Below, in pieces: positions 9,579 to 19,577 of a stretch of DNA of 63,199 nt. Within the stretch, counting starts at the first letter, position 1, and each line of letters starts with the position of its first letter. This DNA comes from Pirellulales bacterium (GTDB lineage Bacteria; Planctomycetota; Planctomycetia; Pirellulales; Thermoguttaceae): positions 1 to 63,199 of the forward strand of contig JADLEL010000108.1 of assembly GCA_020846145.1 (NCBI GenBank), written 5' to 3'. The position numbers were made by a program, and so were the translations under genes. The notes beneath the pieces were generated by a model, which saw nothing but the letters and a program-made list of their open reading frames with translations, was not told the origin of the DNA and searched no databases.

Positions 9579-10240
9579 GTCGCCCTATCGTTACCGTAGT
9601 CCTGGTAGTCGGCTTGGCCTTCGCGTTGCTGGCGTTAGGGTTTGGAGCGGGCAGCGTCCACCTGCCGGCGAACCGGCAGGACTACGAGCCGGTTCAACCG
9701 CTCGCTTTTTCGCACCGCCTGCACGCGGGAGAATTGAACATCGCCTGCCTGCATTGCCATGGCGCGGCCGAAAAAAGCCGGCACGCCGGCATCCCCGCCG
9801 CAAGCACCTGCATGAATTGCCACAAACTAGTGACCGCGCCGATGGCCGCCGTTCGCGCCGAGGACGAACTGGCCCAGAAGGAAAAGCGCCAACCGCGGCG
9901 GATCGTTTCCCCCGAATTGCAAAAGCTCTACGATAGCCTCGGACTGTCGCTGAACGAAAAACGGGAGTTGGCGCCCGATCCGCGGAAGCCGTTGCGGCCG
10001 ATCCCCTGGATCAAGGTTTATAGCCTGCCGGATTTCGCGTATTTCGACCATCGGGCCCACGTGCGCGTCGGCGTGGCCTGCGAGAAGTGCCACGGCGCGG
10101 TGGAGACCATGGAACGGGTTCGCCAGATCGGCGACCTCTCGATGGGCTGGTGCGTCAACTGCCATCGCACCGCCGATCGAGAGGGCATCAACGGCGCGCA
10201 AGTCCATGCCTCGACGGATTGCGACATCTGCCACCACTAA
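9575..10240 (+). CDS. actA: Alternative Complex III pentaheme cytochrome subunit ActA
   Basis: This 221-residue protein has an N-terminal hydrophobic segment (signal or anchor) and five C-x2-C-H heme sites: CLHCH, CMNCH, CEKCH, CVNCH and CDICH. A single-anchor pentaheme cytochrome before a Tat-signal molybdopterin/Fe-S fusion and NrfD proteins is the signature of ActA. Alternative Complex III oxidises menaquinol and passes electrons to periplasmic cytochrome c or directly to a terminal enzyme. ATGA overlap with narK ties it to the nitrate genes; actB follows after 11 bases. Confidence 0.92.
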   Translation: MSRPIVTVVLVVGLAFALLALGFGAGSVHLPANRQDYEPVQPLAFSHRLHAGELNIACLHCHGAAEKSRHAGIPAASTCMNCHKLVTAPMAAVRAEDELAQKEKRQPRRIVSPELQKLYDSLGLSLNEKRELAPDPRKPLRPIPWIKVYSLPDFAYFDHRAHVRVGVACEKCHGAVETMERVRQIGDLSMGWCVNCHRTADREGINGAQVHASTDCDICHH

Positions 10241-10251
10241 TTCGAAAGCCC

Positions 10252-13200
10252 ATGTGCGACGACCATAAAAAATACGACTGGAGCCGGCGCGAGTTCCTGG
10301 AGGCATCGGGCTTTGGCTTGTTTCTCGCGGCGCTGGCCGGCTGCGGCCGCGCGCCGGTGCAAAACGCCTTCGGCTATATTCAACAGCCCGAAGGAGCCGT
10401 GCCCGGCGGAACCGATTGGATTGCCACGGTCTGCGGGGCGTGTCCCGCGGGATGCGGCGTGCTGGCGAAGAACCGCGACGGACGACCGATCAAGCTGGAA
10501 GGCAATCCCCAGCATCCGCTGTCGCAAGGCGGCCTGTGCGCCGCGGGGCAAGCCGCGGTGTTGGGATTATACGACAGCCAACGCCTGCAAAGCCCCTTGA
10601 TTGCCGGGAAGCCGGCCGCCTGGGATCGGGTGGATAACGAGATCCGCGCGCGGTTGAAAGACATTCGCGCCCGGGGCGGCGCCGTCCGTTTTCTCGGCGA
10701 GACCGTCATCGGTCCAACAAAACGGGCGATGATCCGACGGTTCCTGGAAGGCGAGACGAGCCGCCCCGGCATCGAAGGGCAGGCTGCCGATGAGGGCGCG
10801 CATTGGAAGGGATTTTCCGACGCCCGCCACGTAATCTACGATTCCTTATCCGCTTCGGCGCTCCTCGATGCCCACCGGCTTACGCATGGCGTTCGCCTTC
10901 TGCCGCAATATCGGCTGGGCGAGGCGGACGTAATCGTCGGCTTGGATGCCGATTTCATGGGCGCCTGGATTTCTCCGGTGGCCTTCACCGCCGATTACCG
11001 CCGCGGACGCGAACCCGAAGGGCAGCCGCCGCGGATGTCGTATCACGTGCAGTTCGAGTCTCGGATGTCGCTCACCGGCGCGTGCGCCGACCGGCGGCTT
11101 GCGATTCCGCCCGAATGTCTGGGGACTCTATTGAACCACTTGGCGGTTCGATTGGCGGAGAAAGCGTCCGTTCCCCTGGAGAAAATCGACTTGGGCCGGC
11201 CTCCCGTCCCGGCGGCGGACCTCGATCGCCTGGCCGATCGCCTGTGGCAGGCACGCGGAAGGAGCGTGGTCCTTTGCGGGAGCCAGGACGTGAAGATTCA
11301 AGTGTCGGCCAATTTCGTCAACCATCTGCTGGACGCTTACGGCGCGACGATCTTGCTCGATCGGCCTTCGCATGTGAAGCAAGGGGACGATCGGCGGTTG
11401 TCGGCGCTGGTGCGAGAGATTCGCGAGGGGAAAGTGGCCGCCCTGTTCATCGCAGGCGCGAATCCCGTGTACGAACTTCCGGAGGGCGGGGAGTTGAAAA
11501 GTCTTTTGCGGCGAATTCCCTTGACGGTGAGCTTCGGCAGCCACCTCGACGAGACGGCCGCGATGGCGCGCTACGTTTGCCCGGAAAGCCATTTTCTGGA
11601 ATCTTGGGGCGACGCCGAACCGGCGGCAGGCGTGGCGAGCGTGGCGCAGCCGGCGCTGCGGCCCTTGGGGGACACCCGCCCCCTGATCGAGAGCCTTGCC
11701 GCATGGATGGATCGACCGCAAAGCGCCTACGAACTCGTGCGTCGGCATTGGGAAGAGTCGATCTTTCCGCGTCGCGCGAAGGGCAAAGACGAGAAGGCGG
11801 ATACCTTCGAGGCCTTCTGGGAGGATGCGGCGGCGCGGGGATGCGCCGAATTCGAGGCGGAAGCGCCGGCGGTGAAAGAATTCGCCCGCGAGGCGGTGCA
11901 ACTCGGCGAAACCGCGCCGGAGCAGCCGATCGATAATCTCACGCTGTTATTGTATCCCACCGTCGCCTTGCAGGACGGCCGGCATGCGTTGAATCCCTGG
12001 TTGCAAGAGCTTCCCGATCCCGTGTCCAAGGTAACTTGGGATAATTATGCGAGTCTCTCGCGAGCGACGGCGGCGGGCTTGGGCGTGGAAGACGGCGACG
12101 TGATACGCATTGCTTGCGGCGAAGGGGAAGAAAAAAACGTCGTCTTGGAACTGCCGGCGCTGATCCAGCCCGGACAACACGATCGCGTCGTGGCGGTAGC
12201 GTTGGGATACGGCCGCCGGGGGACGGAGCGTTTCGCCAAGCTCGCGCCGGACTGGATTGAAGCCCGGCCGTTGGTCGGCCCCAATGGATTGGTGGGGACC
12301 AATGCGGCGCCGTGCCTTGCATGGGAAGGTGAAACGCTGCGTTACCGGCGGAACGGCGTTACCTTGACCAAGACGGGCGAAAAGCGTCCTCTGGCATGTA
12401 CGCAGCAACATCATGAAATCGCCGTTCCGCCGCGGCTGGCCACGCCGGGAGCCGGCCGCCGGCCGATGATCGAGGAAGTCGCGTTGTCGGCGTATCGCGC
12501 ACATCCCCAGCCCGGAGGCGAGCCGACCGGAGAGCACGGCGCCGGACTCTGGCCGGACGATCACCCGTACGCGGGCAAGCGTTGGGGAATGGTCATCGAC
12601 TTGGCGCGCTGCACCGGGTGCTCCGCCTGCGTGGTGGCTTGCCAGGCGGAAAACAATGTGCCGGTCGTGGGGCGCGACGAGGTCCGCCGCAGCCGCGAAA
12701 TGCACTGGCTCCGCATCGACCGGTATTACTCCGAGGCCGCGGACGGGGTCGATACGGCGCATCAGCCGATGCTCTGCCATCACTGCGAGAACGCGCCCTG
12801 CGAAAACGTCTGCCCGGTGCTGGCGACCGTCCATAGCGAAGAAGGGCTGAACCAGCAGGTTTATAACCGCTGCGTGGGCACGCGCTACTGCGCCAACAAC
12901 TGTCCTTACAAGGTTCGCCGCTTCAACTGGTTCCGCTACGCGCGGGACGACCGGCGCGAGAACCTGGCGCTCAATCCGGACGTTACGGTTCGTTCGCGCG
13001 GCGTGATGGAGAAGTGCAGTTTCTGCGCACAACGGATTCAGGAGGCGAGATTGGAGGCGAAACGGCTCGATCGCGAACTGCGCGACGGCGAGATTCAGCC
13101 GGCGTGCCAGCAGTCGTGCCCGGCGCAGGCCATCGCGTTCGGCGACTTGAACGATCCCAAGAGCCGCGTGGCGCGGCTTGCGGCATCGTCGCGCTACTAC

Positions 13201-13296
13201 CAAGTCTTGAGCGAGTTGAACATCCGGCCCGCCGTCGGCTACTTGCGGCGAGTCCGCAACCGCGACGCCGGCGAAGGAGGAATGCAGCATGGCTGA
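10252..13296 (+). CDS. actB: Alternative Complex III iron-sulfur subunit ActB
   Basis: This 1014-residue fusion has an N-terminal molybdopterin-oxidoreductase-like domain and a C-terminal ferredoxin-like domain. A twin-arginine motif (S11-R-R-E-F-L16) is followed by a hydrophobic stretch and L-A-G-C31, a possible lipobox. The first domain keeps C61-x2-C64-x3-C68-x27-C96, the layout of an FS0-type [4Fe-4S] site. To my knowledge ActB proteins are described as lacking cofactors in this domain. The C-terminal domain from about residue 780 has [27 protein letters not shown] and C-Q-Q-S-C-P sets, enough for about four clusters. The start was chosen for the Tat signal. It overlaps actC by 8 bases. 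Confidence 0.92.
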   Translation: MCDDHKKYDWSRREFLEASGFGLFLAALAGCGRAPVQNAFGYIQQPEGAVPGGTDWIATVCGACPAGCGVLAKNRDGRPIKLEGNPQHPLSQGGLCAAGQAAVLGLYDSQRLQSPLIAGKPAAWDRVDNEIRARLKDIRARGGAVRFLGETVIGPTKRAMIRRFLEGETSRPGIEGQAADEGAHWKGFSDARHVIYDSLSASALLDAHRLTHGVRLLPQYRLGEADVIVGLDADFMGAWISPVAFTADYRRGREPEGQPPRMSYHVQFESRMSLTGACADRRLAIPPECLGTLLNHLAVRLAEKASVPLEKIDLGRPPVPAADLDRLADRLWQARGRSVVLCGSQDVKIQVSANFVNHLLDAYGATILLDRPSHVKQGDDRRLSALVREIREGKVAALFIAGANPVYELPEGGELKSLLRRIPLTVSFGSHLDETAAMARYVCPESHFLESWGDAEPAAGVASVAQPALRPLGDTRPLIESLAAWMDRPQSAYELVRRHWEESIFPRRAKGKDEKADTFEAFWEDAAARGCAEFEAEAPAVKEFAREAVQLGETAPEQPIDNLTLLLYPTVALQDGRHALNPWLQELPDPVSKVTWDNYASLSRATAAGLGVEDGDVIRIACGEGEEKNVVLELPALIQPGQHDRVVAVALGYGRRGTERFAKLAPDWIEARPLVGPNGLVGTNAAPCLAWEGETLRYRRNGVTLTKTGEKRPLACTQQHHEIAVPPRLATPGAGRRPMIEEVALSAYRAHPQPGGEPTGEHGAGLWPDDHPYAGKRWGMVIDLARCTGCSACVVACQAENNVPVVGRDEVRRSREMHWLRIDRYYSEAADGVDTAHQPMLCHHCENAPCENVCPVLATVHSEEGLNQQVYNRCVGTRYCANNCPYKVRRFNWFRYARDDRRENLALNPDVTVRSRGVMEKCSFCAQRIQEARLEAKRLDRELRDGEIQPACQQSCPAQAIAFGDLNDPKSRVARLAASSRYYQVLSELNIRPAVGYLRRVRNRDAGEGGMQHG

Positions 13297-14662
13297 GGCG
13301 CACCACCCGCCGCCGCTGGTGGCGGGCAATAAATCGTCGGCCGACGTAACCCGCGACATCTGCGCGCCGCTGGAGCGCGGCCCCACCGGATGGTGGTGGT
13401 CAGCCTTCCTGACGTCGGCGTCGGTGCTGGCGTTGGGCGCGGCGGCCGTCGCTTATCAAGTCGCCACGGGGATCGGCACTTGGGGCCTCAACCGGACCGT
13501 GGGCTGGGCCTTCGACATTACCAACTTCGTGTTTTGGATCGGCATCGGGCACGCGGGCACCTTGATCTCCGCGATCTTGTTCCTCTTCCGGCAGCAGTGG
13601 CGGACCTCGGTCAATCGTTCCGCCGAGGCCATGACCATCTTCGCGGTGATGTGCGCCGGCCTGTTTCCCCTGATCCACATGGGGCGCCCCTGGCTGGCCT
13701 ATTGGGTCGTGCCGTATCCGAATTTTCGCGGACCGCTTTGGGTCAACTTCCGCTCCGCGCTGATGTGGGACGTGTTCGCCATCAGCACGTATTTCACCAT
13801 CTCGCTGGTCTTTTGGTACGTGGGATTGATTCCCGATCTGGCCACGGCATCGGCCCGGGCACGGCCGGGTTGGCGGCGGCGGCTCCTCGAATTCTTCAGC
13901 CTGGGATGGAACGGCTCGTATCGCACATGGCACCGCTACGAGTTGGTTTACCTGCTGCTGGCGGGTCTGGCGACGCCGCTGGTCGTCTCCGTTCACACGG
14001 TCGTCAGTTTCGATTTCGCCACGGCCGTGCTGCCGGGGTGGCACACCACCGTGCTGCCTCCCTATTTCGTCGCCGGCGCCATTTTCTCCGGCATGGCGAT
14101 GGTGCTCACGCTGATGCTCGTGGCCCGCAAGGTCATGGGCCTGGAGGATTATATCACCCAACGGCACATCGATCCCATGTGCAAGCTCACGCTGCTCACC
14201 GGCAGCATCGTCGGCCTCGCGTACCTCGTCGAATTGTTCACGGCGCTCTATTCGGGGAACGCCTACGAGCAGTTCGCCGCGATGAACCGGCTCTGGGGAC
14301 CCTACGGCTGGTGCTATTGGGTGATGATCGGCTGCAATGTCGCGGTGCCGCAACTGCTCTGGTTTCCACGGATTCGCCGCGCCTTGCCCGCGGTGTTCGT
14401 CATTTCGGTGCTCGTCAACGTGGGCATGTGGTTCGAGCGTTTCGTGATCATCGTGACTTCCCTGCACCGCGATTTTCTGCCGTCGAGTTGGACCATGTAC
14501 CTGCCCACCTCGGTCGAGCTCGCCACGCTGGCGGGCAGTTTCGGCTTGTTCTTCACCTGCTTCTTGTTGTTCTGCCGCTTTTTGCCGATGATCGCCATGG
14601 GCGAGGTGAAAGGCGTACTGGAACACGGTCGAGGAAACGTCGCGGAGGAGGTCGCTCCATGA
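13289..14662 (+). CDS. actC: Alternative Complex III quinol-binding subunit ActC (NrfD family)
   Basis: This 457-residue integral membrane protein of the NrfD/PsrC family has about ten hydrophobic helices. The family-typical region [17 protein letters not shown] is followed by [15 protein letters not shown] with [11 protein letters not shown]. In this complex ActC is held to carry the quinol site and a proton path. The start lies within the actB end and the stop overlaps the actDE start (ATGA). Confidence 0.92.
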   Translation: MAEAHHPPPLVAGNKSSADVTRDICAPLERGPTGWWWSAFLTSASVLALGAAAVAYQVATGIGTWGLNRTVGWAFDITNFVFWIGIGHAGTLISAILFLFRQQWRTSVNRSAEAMTIFAVMCAGLFPLIHMGRPWLAYWVVPYPNFRGPLWVNFRSALMWDVFAISTYFTISLVFWYVGLIPDLATASARARPGWRRRLLEFFSLGWNGSYRTWHRYELVYLLLAGLATPLVVSVHTVVSFDFATAVLPGWHTTVLPPYFVAGAIFSGMAMVLTLMLVARKVMGLEDYITQRHIDPMCKLTLLTGSIVGLAYLVELFTALYSGNAYEQFAAMNRLWGPYGWCYWVMIGCNVAVPQLLWFPRIRRALPAVFVISVLVNVGMWFERFVIIVTSLHRDFLPSSWTMYLPTSVELATLAGSFGLFFTCFLLFCRFLPMIAMGEVKGVLEHGRGNVAEEVAP

Positions 14663-15819
14663 GCAAACGCACCTTGGTTGCCGTGTTCGAGCATGAGGCG
14701 GATTTAATGCGCGCCGTGGCGGCGGTTCGGGCGGCGGACCTGAAAATCGACGACGTCTATGCGCCGTATGCGGTCCATGGCTTGGATCGGGCCTTGGGGT
14801 GGCGGCCCTCGCGGCTCGGTTGGGCCTGCGCCTTGGGCGGGATGTCGGGCGCGATTTTCATGCTCTGGCTCCAGTGGTGGACCTCGGCGGTGAGTTGGCC
14901 GTTGAACGTGGGCGGCAAGCCGTGGAACTCGCTGCCCGCCTTCGTGCCCGTCGCCTTCGAAGGCATGGTGCTGGCCGCCGGACTGACCACGGTCTTCGCG
15001 CTGCTGGCGGTTGCACGGCTTCGTCCCGGTAAAAAGACGAGGCCCATCGTTCCGGGCGTAGCGGACGACCGGTTCGCCCTGGTGCTCGAGGAGGCCGACG
15101 CGGCCTTCGATGCGGCGGCCGCAAGCAAACTGCTGCGGAATTGTCGCGCGGTGGAGGTGTCCGAGCGGGTCTTGGAAGACGAGTTTTCGCCCCTCGGAGC
15201 GCCCGCGGGCGCCGCCCGAACGCGATTGCGGCGGCGACTGAACTACTTGCTTCTGCTGCTCTTGGCCGTAGTGGTGGCGATGGTCTTCCTCACCCTGCCC
15301 GATCCGTCGCGGCCGAATCGCGAGTTTTTTCCCGACATGGCCCATTCGCCCGCTTACTCGAGCGCATCGGCCAATCCGAATTTTCCCGACGGCAAGACCC
15401 TGCAGTCGCCCGTCCCCGGCGTTTTGACGCAAGGCCAATCGCCATTGCACTATGACGCCACGGATGCCGAAGCCCTCCGCGCCGGGCGGGAACTGCGGAA
15501 CCCGTTTTCGGCCAAGGATGCGAAGGCCGGCGCGCGCGGCGCCCTGGTGTTCCAAACCTATTGCACGCCTTGCCATGGGGGCGGAGGACTGGGCGACGGA
15601 GCCGTGGCGCTCCGCGGTTATCCCGCTCCGCCCTCTTTAGTGACGGGCGATACGACGAAAATGCCGGACGGCCAACTCTTCCATATCATCACCTACGGCA
15701 GGGTCAACATGCCCGCGCAATCCGGCTTGCTCTCGCCGGAGGATCGCTGGGCCGCTATCTTGCACATCCGCAGTCTGCAAACGCCGACTGCCCCCAAGTC
15801 GATCGAGGCGAAACCATGA
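14659..15819 (+). CDS. Fused ActD-ActE subunit (DUF3341 plus monoheme cytochrome c)
   Basis: This 386-residue single ORF joins two subunits usually encoded by separate genes. Residues 1 to about 175 are ActD-like (DUF3341): [17 protein letters not shown], then two membrane helices around [16 protein letters not shown] and [17 protein letters not shown] third helix near 195-213 ([16 protein letters not shown]), which would be the signal anchor of ActE, leads into a periplasmic domain with one heme site (C-T-P-C-H), a following GGGGLGDG loop and a likely methionine ligand region (RVNMPAQS). No stop or start-like break lies between the halves, so this looks like a true fusion that fixes the cytochrome to the complex. 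ATGA overlaps occur at both ends. Confidence 0.88.
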   Translation: MSKRTLVAVFEHEADLMRAVAAVRAADLKIDDVYAPYAVHGLDRALGWRPSRLGWACALGGMSGAIFMLWLQWWTSAVSWPLNVGGKPWNSLPAFVPVAFEGMVLAAGLTTVFALLAVARLRPGKKTRPIVPGVADDRFALVLEEADAAFDAAAASKLLRNCRAVEVSERVLEDEFSPLGAPAGAARTRLRRRLNYLLLLLLAVVVAMVFLTLPDPSRPNREFFPDMAHSPAYSSASANPNFPDGKTLQSPVPGVLTQGQSPLHYDATDAEALRAGRELRNPFSAKDAKAGARGALVFQTYCTPCHGGGGLGDGAVALRGYPAPPSLVTGDTTKMPDGQLFHIITYGRVNMPAQSGLLSPEDRWAAILHIRSLQTPTAPKSIEAKP

Positions 15820-16994
15820 ATCGCGAAGCCGTTTATTCGTGCGCTTCCCCCAAAGCAGTCCGCTTGCTCTGGGCGAGCGCGCTCCTCGGCGGATTGGCGC
15901 TGGCCCTGGGGGGAGTGCTCCAACCGCAGCGGCTCTGGCCCAACCTGCTGCTGCTGGGATTTCTTGCCGTGGGTTTCGGTTTGGGCGGCCTGTTGCAGAT
16001 TGCCTTCCGCGATCTCACCGGCGCGCGCTGGAGCGATGGTTTTCGCTGTGTCCGCGAGGCATTGGGCGCAACGCTTCCCTGGACCGCCCCCATTCTTGCC
16101 GCGATCCTCATCGCCGGCGTCGCCTCGTACCCGTGGTATCGGCCCGGGATGCTCGCGGAGGAAACGGATTGGTTCAAACGCGGGTGGCTGGAACCGGAAT
16201 TCTTCACGGTCCGGGCAATAAGTTATCTCGCCATTTGGATGATATTCGCCCTGGCCATGGTGCGGGCTTCGCGGCGCGAGGCCGCCCCGGGCGGGCCCAC
16301 GCGCGCCGGCGTCCGCTTATCCGCGGCCTTTCTCGTCGTATTTTCGCTTACCTTCTGGTTGGCCGGCACCGATTGGATCATGTCGCTCGAACCTCATTGG
16401 TGCAGCACGGCCTTTGCCGTCTATAATTTCGGCGGCATCCTATCGAGTTCGCTTGCCGCGATCACCTTGGCGGCAGTCTGGCTGCAGCGCGGACCGCTGA
16501 AAAACGCGGTTACCCGCGAGCACTTGCGCGATCTGGGCACGCTGCTGTTGGGTTTCAGTTGTTTTTGGATGTATATCTGGTTCTGTCAGTACATGCTCAT
16601 CTGGTACACGAACGTGCCCGAAGAAGCCGCTTATTACGCGAGCCGCACGCACGGATTATGGGCGCCGTTGTTTTACGCCAACGTCGCGATCAACTGGGCG
16701 ATTCCTTTTGCGGTGTTGCTTCCGCGCGCGTCGAAGGAGAGCGGCGGCATCCTGGTCAAGGTTTCGTTGCTGGTGCTGGCGGGACGCTGGCTGGACGTGT
16801 ACTTGATGATCCTCCCCTCCACCAACGGAGACGCCCCCGCCATCGGTTTCTGCGAGCTGGGGGCATTTGCCCTGGGCGTAGGCGCGGGCGGACTCCTTTT
16901 CCTGCAGGCCCTGCGGAAGTCGCGGCAACTCTCGACGAGGGAGCTGTCGTGCCATGCCGGCGATGCGCCGGTTTGCGCGGAAGCCCCACGATAA
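15816..16994 (+). CDS. actF: Alternative Complex III membrane subunit ActF
   Basis: This 392-residue polytopic membrane protein, shorter than ActC, ends the act cluster. Segments such as FWMYIWFCQYMLIWYTNVPEE and the late helix with GRWLDVYLMILP are typical of ActF. By family knowledge it is a structural homologue of ActC, without a confirmed quinol site. No ActG or ActH gene follows, consistent with a minimal complex. Confidence 0.88.
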   Translation: MNREAVYSCASPKAVRLLWASALLGGLALALGGVLQPQRLWPNLLLLGFLAVGFGLGGLLQIAFRDLTGARWSDGFRCVREALGATLPWTAPILAAILIAGVASYPWYRPGMLAEETDWFKRGWLEPEFFTVRAISYLAIWMIFALAMVRASRREAAPGGPTRAGVRLSAAFLVVFSLTFWLAGTDWIMSLEPHWCSTAFAVYNFGGILSSSLAAITLAAVWLQRGPLKNAVTREHLRDLGTLLLGFSCFWMYIWFCQYMLIWYTNVPEEAAYYASRTHGLWAPLFYANVAINWAIPFAVLLPRASKESGGILVKVSLLVLAGRWLDVYLMILPSTNGDAPAIGFCELGAFALGVGAGGLLFLQALRKSRQLSTRELSCHAGDAPVCAEAPR

Positions 16995-17061
16995 CCGGGC
17001 GGAGGAAAAAAAGGCGGCGCGTTCCGCGCGAAACTCCGAAATGAGATTAGGATCGGTCGTC

Positions 17062-18918
17062 ATGGCAGAGGACCATTTTCCGATTGATGCCCAAACGATG
17101 ATCCCCGACCTGCTTCGGGCGGTCCCTTCCGCGCGGCGCGTGTTGGACCTTTATGGGCTGCGCGGCTGCGGTGGGCCTTGGGGACCGGCCGAATCGCTGG
17201 AGTTCTTTTCCCGCGCCCACGACGTGCCGCTGGAACAGTTGCTCGACGAGATTCGTCAAGCGATTTCGGGCCATCCCCGCCCGGTGGCGGAAACGCCGGC
17301 GCTCGGCGAACCTCTCGGCGACGCAATCTATCGGCCGTTCTTTCGCGCGGGAATCGCCGTGGTGCTTACGCTCGGCGCGGCTTGGGGCGCAATCCTTTTG
17401 GTTCGCATCGCCCTGCTGAGGTCGTTCACGGCGATTCCGGTCCACGAGATCAATGCCCACGGCCACGCCCAAATCTTCGGCTGGGTGGGGCTTTTCGTCA
17501 TGGGTTTCGCCTATCAAGCCTTCCCTCGATTCAAGCATACCTCGCTCGCGCACCCGCGCTGGGCGTACGGCACGTTGTGGTTGATGCTCGGCGGGCTGGT
17601 GGTCCGCTCCGTCTTGGAACCGCTTGCCGCCGCGTGGCCCTGGCTGGGCATCCCCGCCGTCGCCGGATCGGTAGCGGAAATCATCGCCGTGGCGATTTTC
17701 ATCGCCGTGATTGCGGCAACGCTATGGGGCGCGAAAAAGCGGCTCGAGGCCTACGATTACTATATCCTGACCGCTTTAGGCTGGTTCCTCGTCCAAGCGA
17801 TCTACGAGTCCGTCTATTTAGCCTCCACGCTAACGGCTCCCGACCGCGATTCTCTTCTCCAACTCATTGCCACCTGGCAAGCGCCGCTACGCGAGATCCA
17901 AATCCACGGATTCGCCATGATGATGATCCTGGGCGCCAGCCAGCGGATATTCCACTATTTCTACGGCCTCCCCGCTCCCAATCCCCGCCGGAGCATGGCG
18001 GCCCTGATCGTCCTGAATTTAGCGCTTGCGGGCATTGTCGCGGGCTTCGTGCTGATGCGCCTGGCGGGCCATGCTTGGGTAATCCTCTGGTACGGCTCCA
18101 TCCTGGCGATGGCCGCCGCCGTGGTCTTCCTGGTTGCCGGCTGGCGCATTTATAGTCCGGCCCAAGATGTCGATCGCAGCCTGAAATACCTCCGCACGGC
18201 CTACGTCTGGCTTTTTATCTCTTTGGCGATGCAGGTGTTTCTGCCCGCATACCAGTTCGGCATCCTCGCCCGGTTCGCTCCCGAAAGCGCCGCCGCGGGC
18301 ATCGGTTTCTCGCATGCCTATTATGGGGCGATTCGTCATGCCGTTACCGTGGGCTTCATTAGTCTGATGATCATGGGAGTGTCGGCCAAAGTGGCGCCGA
18401 CGCTGGGCGGGATCGACGTGCATCGGCTCACTCCATTGTGGGTGCCGTTGGCGCTCCTCAATATCGGCTGCGCGTGGCGGGTCATCACCCAGATACTCAC
18501 CGATTACACCCCGGCCGCGTTCCCGATTTCGGGCATCAGCGGATTGCTGGAACTCGCGGCCTTGGCGATCTGGGGCGTCCACCTCTGGCGGCTGATGTCG
18601 CGTCGCGCAGCGGCCGAAAGTTGCCGTCCGGCCCCGATCCTCGTGCAACTCGACGCGAACCGATCCGCGCGGCCGATCACCGCCGATCAACTCGTAGCCG
18701 AGGTGCTCGATCGGCATCCCGATCTGCTGGAGATTTTCGTATCCTACGGATTCGCGCCGTTGAAAAATCCGCTGATGAGGGCAACCGTCGCGCGAATAAC
18801 CACGATCCGCCGCGCCTGCGCCACCCTCGATGTGGATCTGGAGCGGCTCCTCGCCGCGCTCAATGCCGCCGCCGACGGGTTGCCCGGAACAGATGGCGAT
18901 CCCGCCATCCCCGAGTAG
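17062..18918 (+). CDS. NnrS-like heme-copper-type membrane protein with two DUF1858-like domains
   Basis: A 618-residue protein is given by the ATG preceded by AGGAT at 17049-17053. An earlier in-frame ATG at 17041 has no ribosome site. Residues 1-75 resemble DUF1858 (PDLLRAVPSARRVLDLYGLRGCGG). About twelve helices follow with histidines H-E-I-N-A-H-G-H-A-Q and later H-G-F, H-Y and H-A-Y-Y-G-A-I-R-H, as in NnrS and related heme-copper folds. The last ~65 residues form a second DUF1858-like unit (DQLVAEVLDRHPDLLEIFVS). NnrS proteins protect against NO and its iron complexes during denitrification, which fits the neighbours. It follows actF after 67 bases and is probably the last gene of the operon. 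Confidence 0.8.
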   Translation: MAEDHFPIDAQTMIPDLLRAVPSARRVLDLYGLRGCGGPWGPAESLEFFSRAHDVPLEQLLDEIRQAISGHPRPVAETPALGEPLGDAIYRPFFRAGIAVVLTLGAAWGAILLVRIALLRSFTAIPVHEINAHGHAQIFGWVGLFVMGFAYQAFPRFKHTSLAHPRWAYGTLWLMLGGLVVRSVLEPLAAAWPWLGIPAVAGSVAEIIAVAIFIAVIAATLWGAKKRLEAYDYYILTALGWFLVQAIYESVYLASTLTAPDRDSLLQLIATWQAPLREIQIHGFAMMMILGASQRIFHYFYGLPAPNPRRSMAALIVLNLALAGIVAGFVLMRLAGHAWVILWYGSILAMAAAVVFLVAGWRIYSPAQDVDRSLKYLRTAYVWLFISLAMQVFLPAYQFGILARFAPESAAAGIGFSHAYYGAIRHAVTVGFISLMIMGVSAKVAPTLGGIDVHRLTPLWVPLALLNIGCAWRVITQILTDYTPAAFPISGISGLLELAALAIWGVHLWRLMSRRAAAESCRPAPILVQLDANRSARPITADQLVAEVLDRHPDLLEIFVSYGFAPLKNPLMRATVARITTIRRACATLDVDLERLLAALNAAADGLPGTDGDPAIPE

Positions 18919-19030
18919 AATTCGGCCGATCTCGGTCAACCGCGTTTTCCTGGCGCAGCACGATTAAATCGAATGCGGTTGTTGTTGAGCCGGCAGCCGA
19001 TGATTTGTTCGATAAAATGTAACCGTTCAC

Positions 19031-19113
19031 GGGGGACTGTCCCGATTTTCGCGGCGCAAAAGATGATGGCGCCGTAAAAATGCTCAATCGCCGCGAAAAT
19101 GGGACTGTCCCCC
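19031..19113. repeat. Inverted repeat with GGGGACTGTCCC cores
   Basis: Left arm 19032-19056 and right arm 19089-19112 are reverse complements over about 24 positions, with one mismatch and one inserted base. They read GGGGAC-T/A-GTCCC followed by ATTTTCGCGGCG. The inner CGGCGC/GCGCCG forms a second small stem. This is a mobile, REP-like palindromic unit rather than a terminator, since no T-run follows. Confidence 0.75.
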
Positions 19114-19127
19114 TCGCGCCGCGGGAA

Positions 19128-19202
19128 GGGGACGGGTCCATGTTTTCGGCCTACCGTTTGTCGGCAATATACGTTATCCCGCCGAAAAATGGACCAGTCC
19201 CC
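19128..19202. repeat. Second, diverged copy of the GGGGAC inverted repeat
   Basis: Arms 19128-19151 and 19179-19202 are imperfect reverse complements (GGGGAC-x-GGTCCAT-x-TTTTCGGC). They share the GGGGAC...GTCC ends with the unit just upstream, so two tandem members of one repeat family fill the gap between the nnrS-like gene and norB. Confidence 0.65.
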
Positions 19203-19251
19203 GACCGGGGCGTGAACGCTTACGATAAAATCGAGCGCCGAACGATGGCAC

Positions 19252-19292
19252 TTGATCCAGATCAATTTTTTATTAGAATGATCGTCTATAAT
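19252..19292 (+). promoter_or_regulatory. FNR/DNR-type box and -10 box driving norB
   Basis: TTGATCCAGATCAA (19252-19265) is a perfect FNR/CRP-superfamily site, TTGAT-N4-ATCAA. A consensus TATAAT lies at 19287-19292, 21 bases further on. With a start site near 19299-19300 the box is centred at about -41, the class II activator position. The norB ATG lies about 300 bases further down, which gives a long leader. No FNR/DNR gene lies in the window. Confidence 0.8.
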
Positions 19293-19542
19293 TCGGCTTC
19301 ATTTGCAAAACACTCGTTTTTCCGCATCGATCTCGAATCTCATGGATTTTTCGGCGTTTGACGTGTTGGATTGGTAGTTGGAAACAACCGAACTAGAATC
19401 GGAAACCCCTATCGGATTAGGGAAGGTCATCCCAGCCGATGACGGGTTCATGGCTTCCGCACGAACGTTGATCTAAACCATCTTTGGGCTGCTCCTCTCG
19501 CGCGGTTGACGCTCGACCGGTATTTTTGTCTTCTGGAAATCC

Positions 19543-19577
19543 GCGGCCGGTTCGGAATCACTCTTCCGAACGGCCGC
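19543..19577 (+). promoter_or_regulatory. Strong GC-rich hairpin in the norB leader
   Basis: GCGGCCGGTTCGGAA (19543-19557) pairs with TTCCGAACGGCCGC (19564-19577): 14 base pairs, one bulged G and a 6-base loop. It ends 12 bases before the ribosome site GAGGAG (19590-19595). No T-run follows, so a terminator is unlikely. A role in leader folding, mRNA stability or as a protein-binding dyad is possible. Confidence 0.6.

Noticed and set aside
13400..14626. Minus-strand frame of 408 codons opposite actC
   Set aside because: His/Arg/Gln-rich shadow with no domain; actC on the plus strand is a full NrfD-family protein.
9575..16994. Polysulfide reductase or Nrf-type operon instead of Alternative Complex III
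   Set aside because: The pentaheme protein, MopB-ferredoxin fusion, two NrfD proteins, DUF3341 and monoheme cytochrome together match only the Act set.
19031..19113. Inverted repeat considered as terminator of the nar-act operon
   Set aside because: No T-run follows either arm, and a related second unit lies beside it, so a repeat family is the simpler reading.
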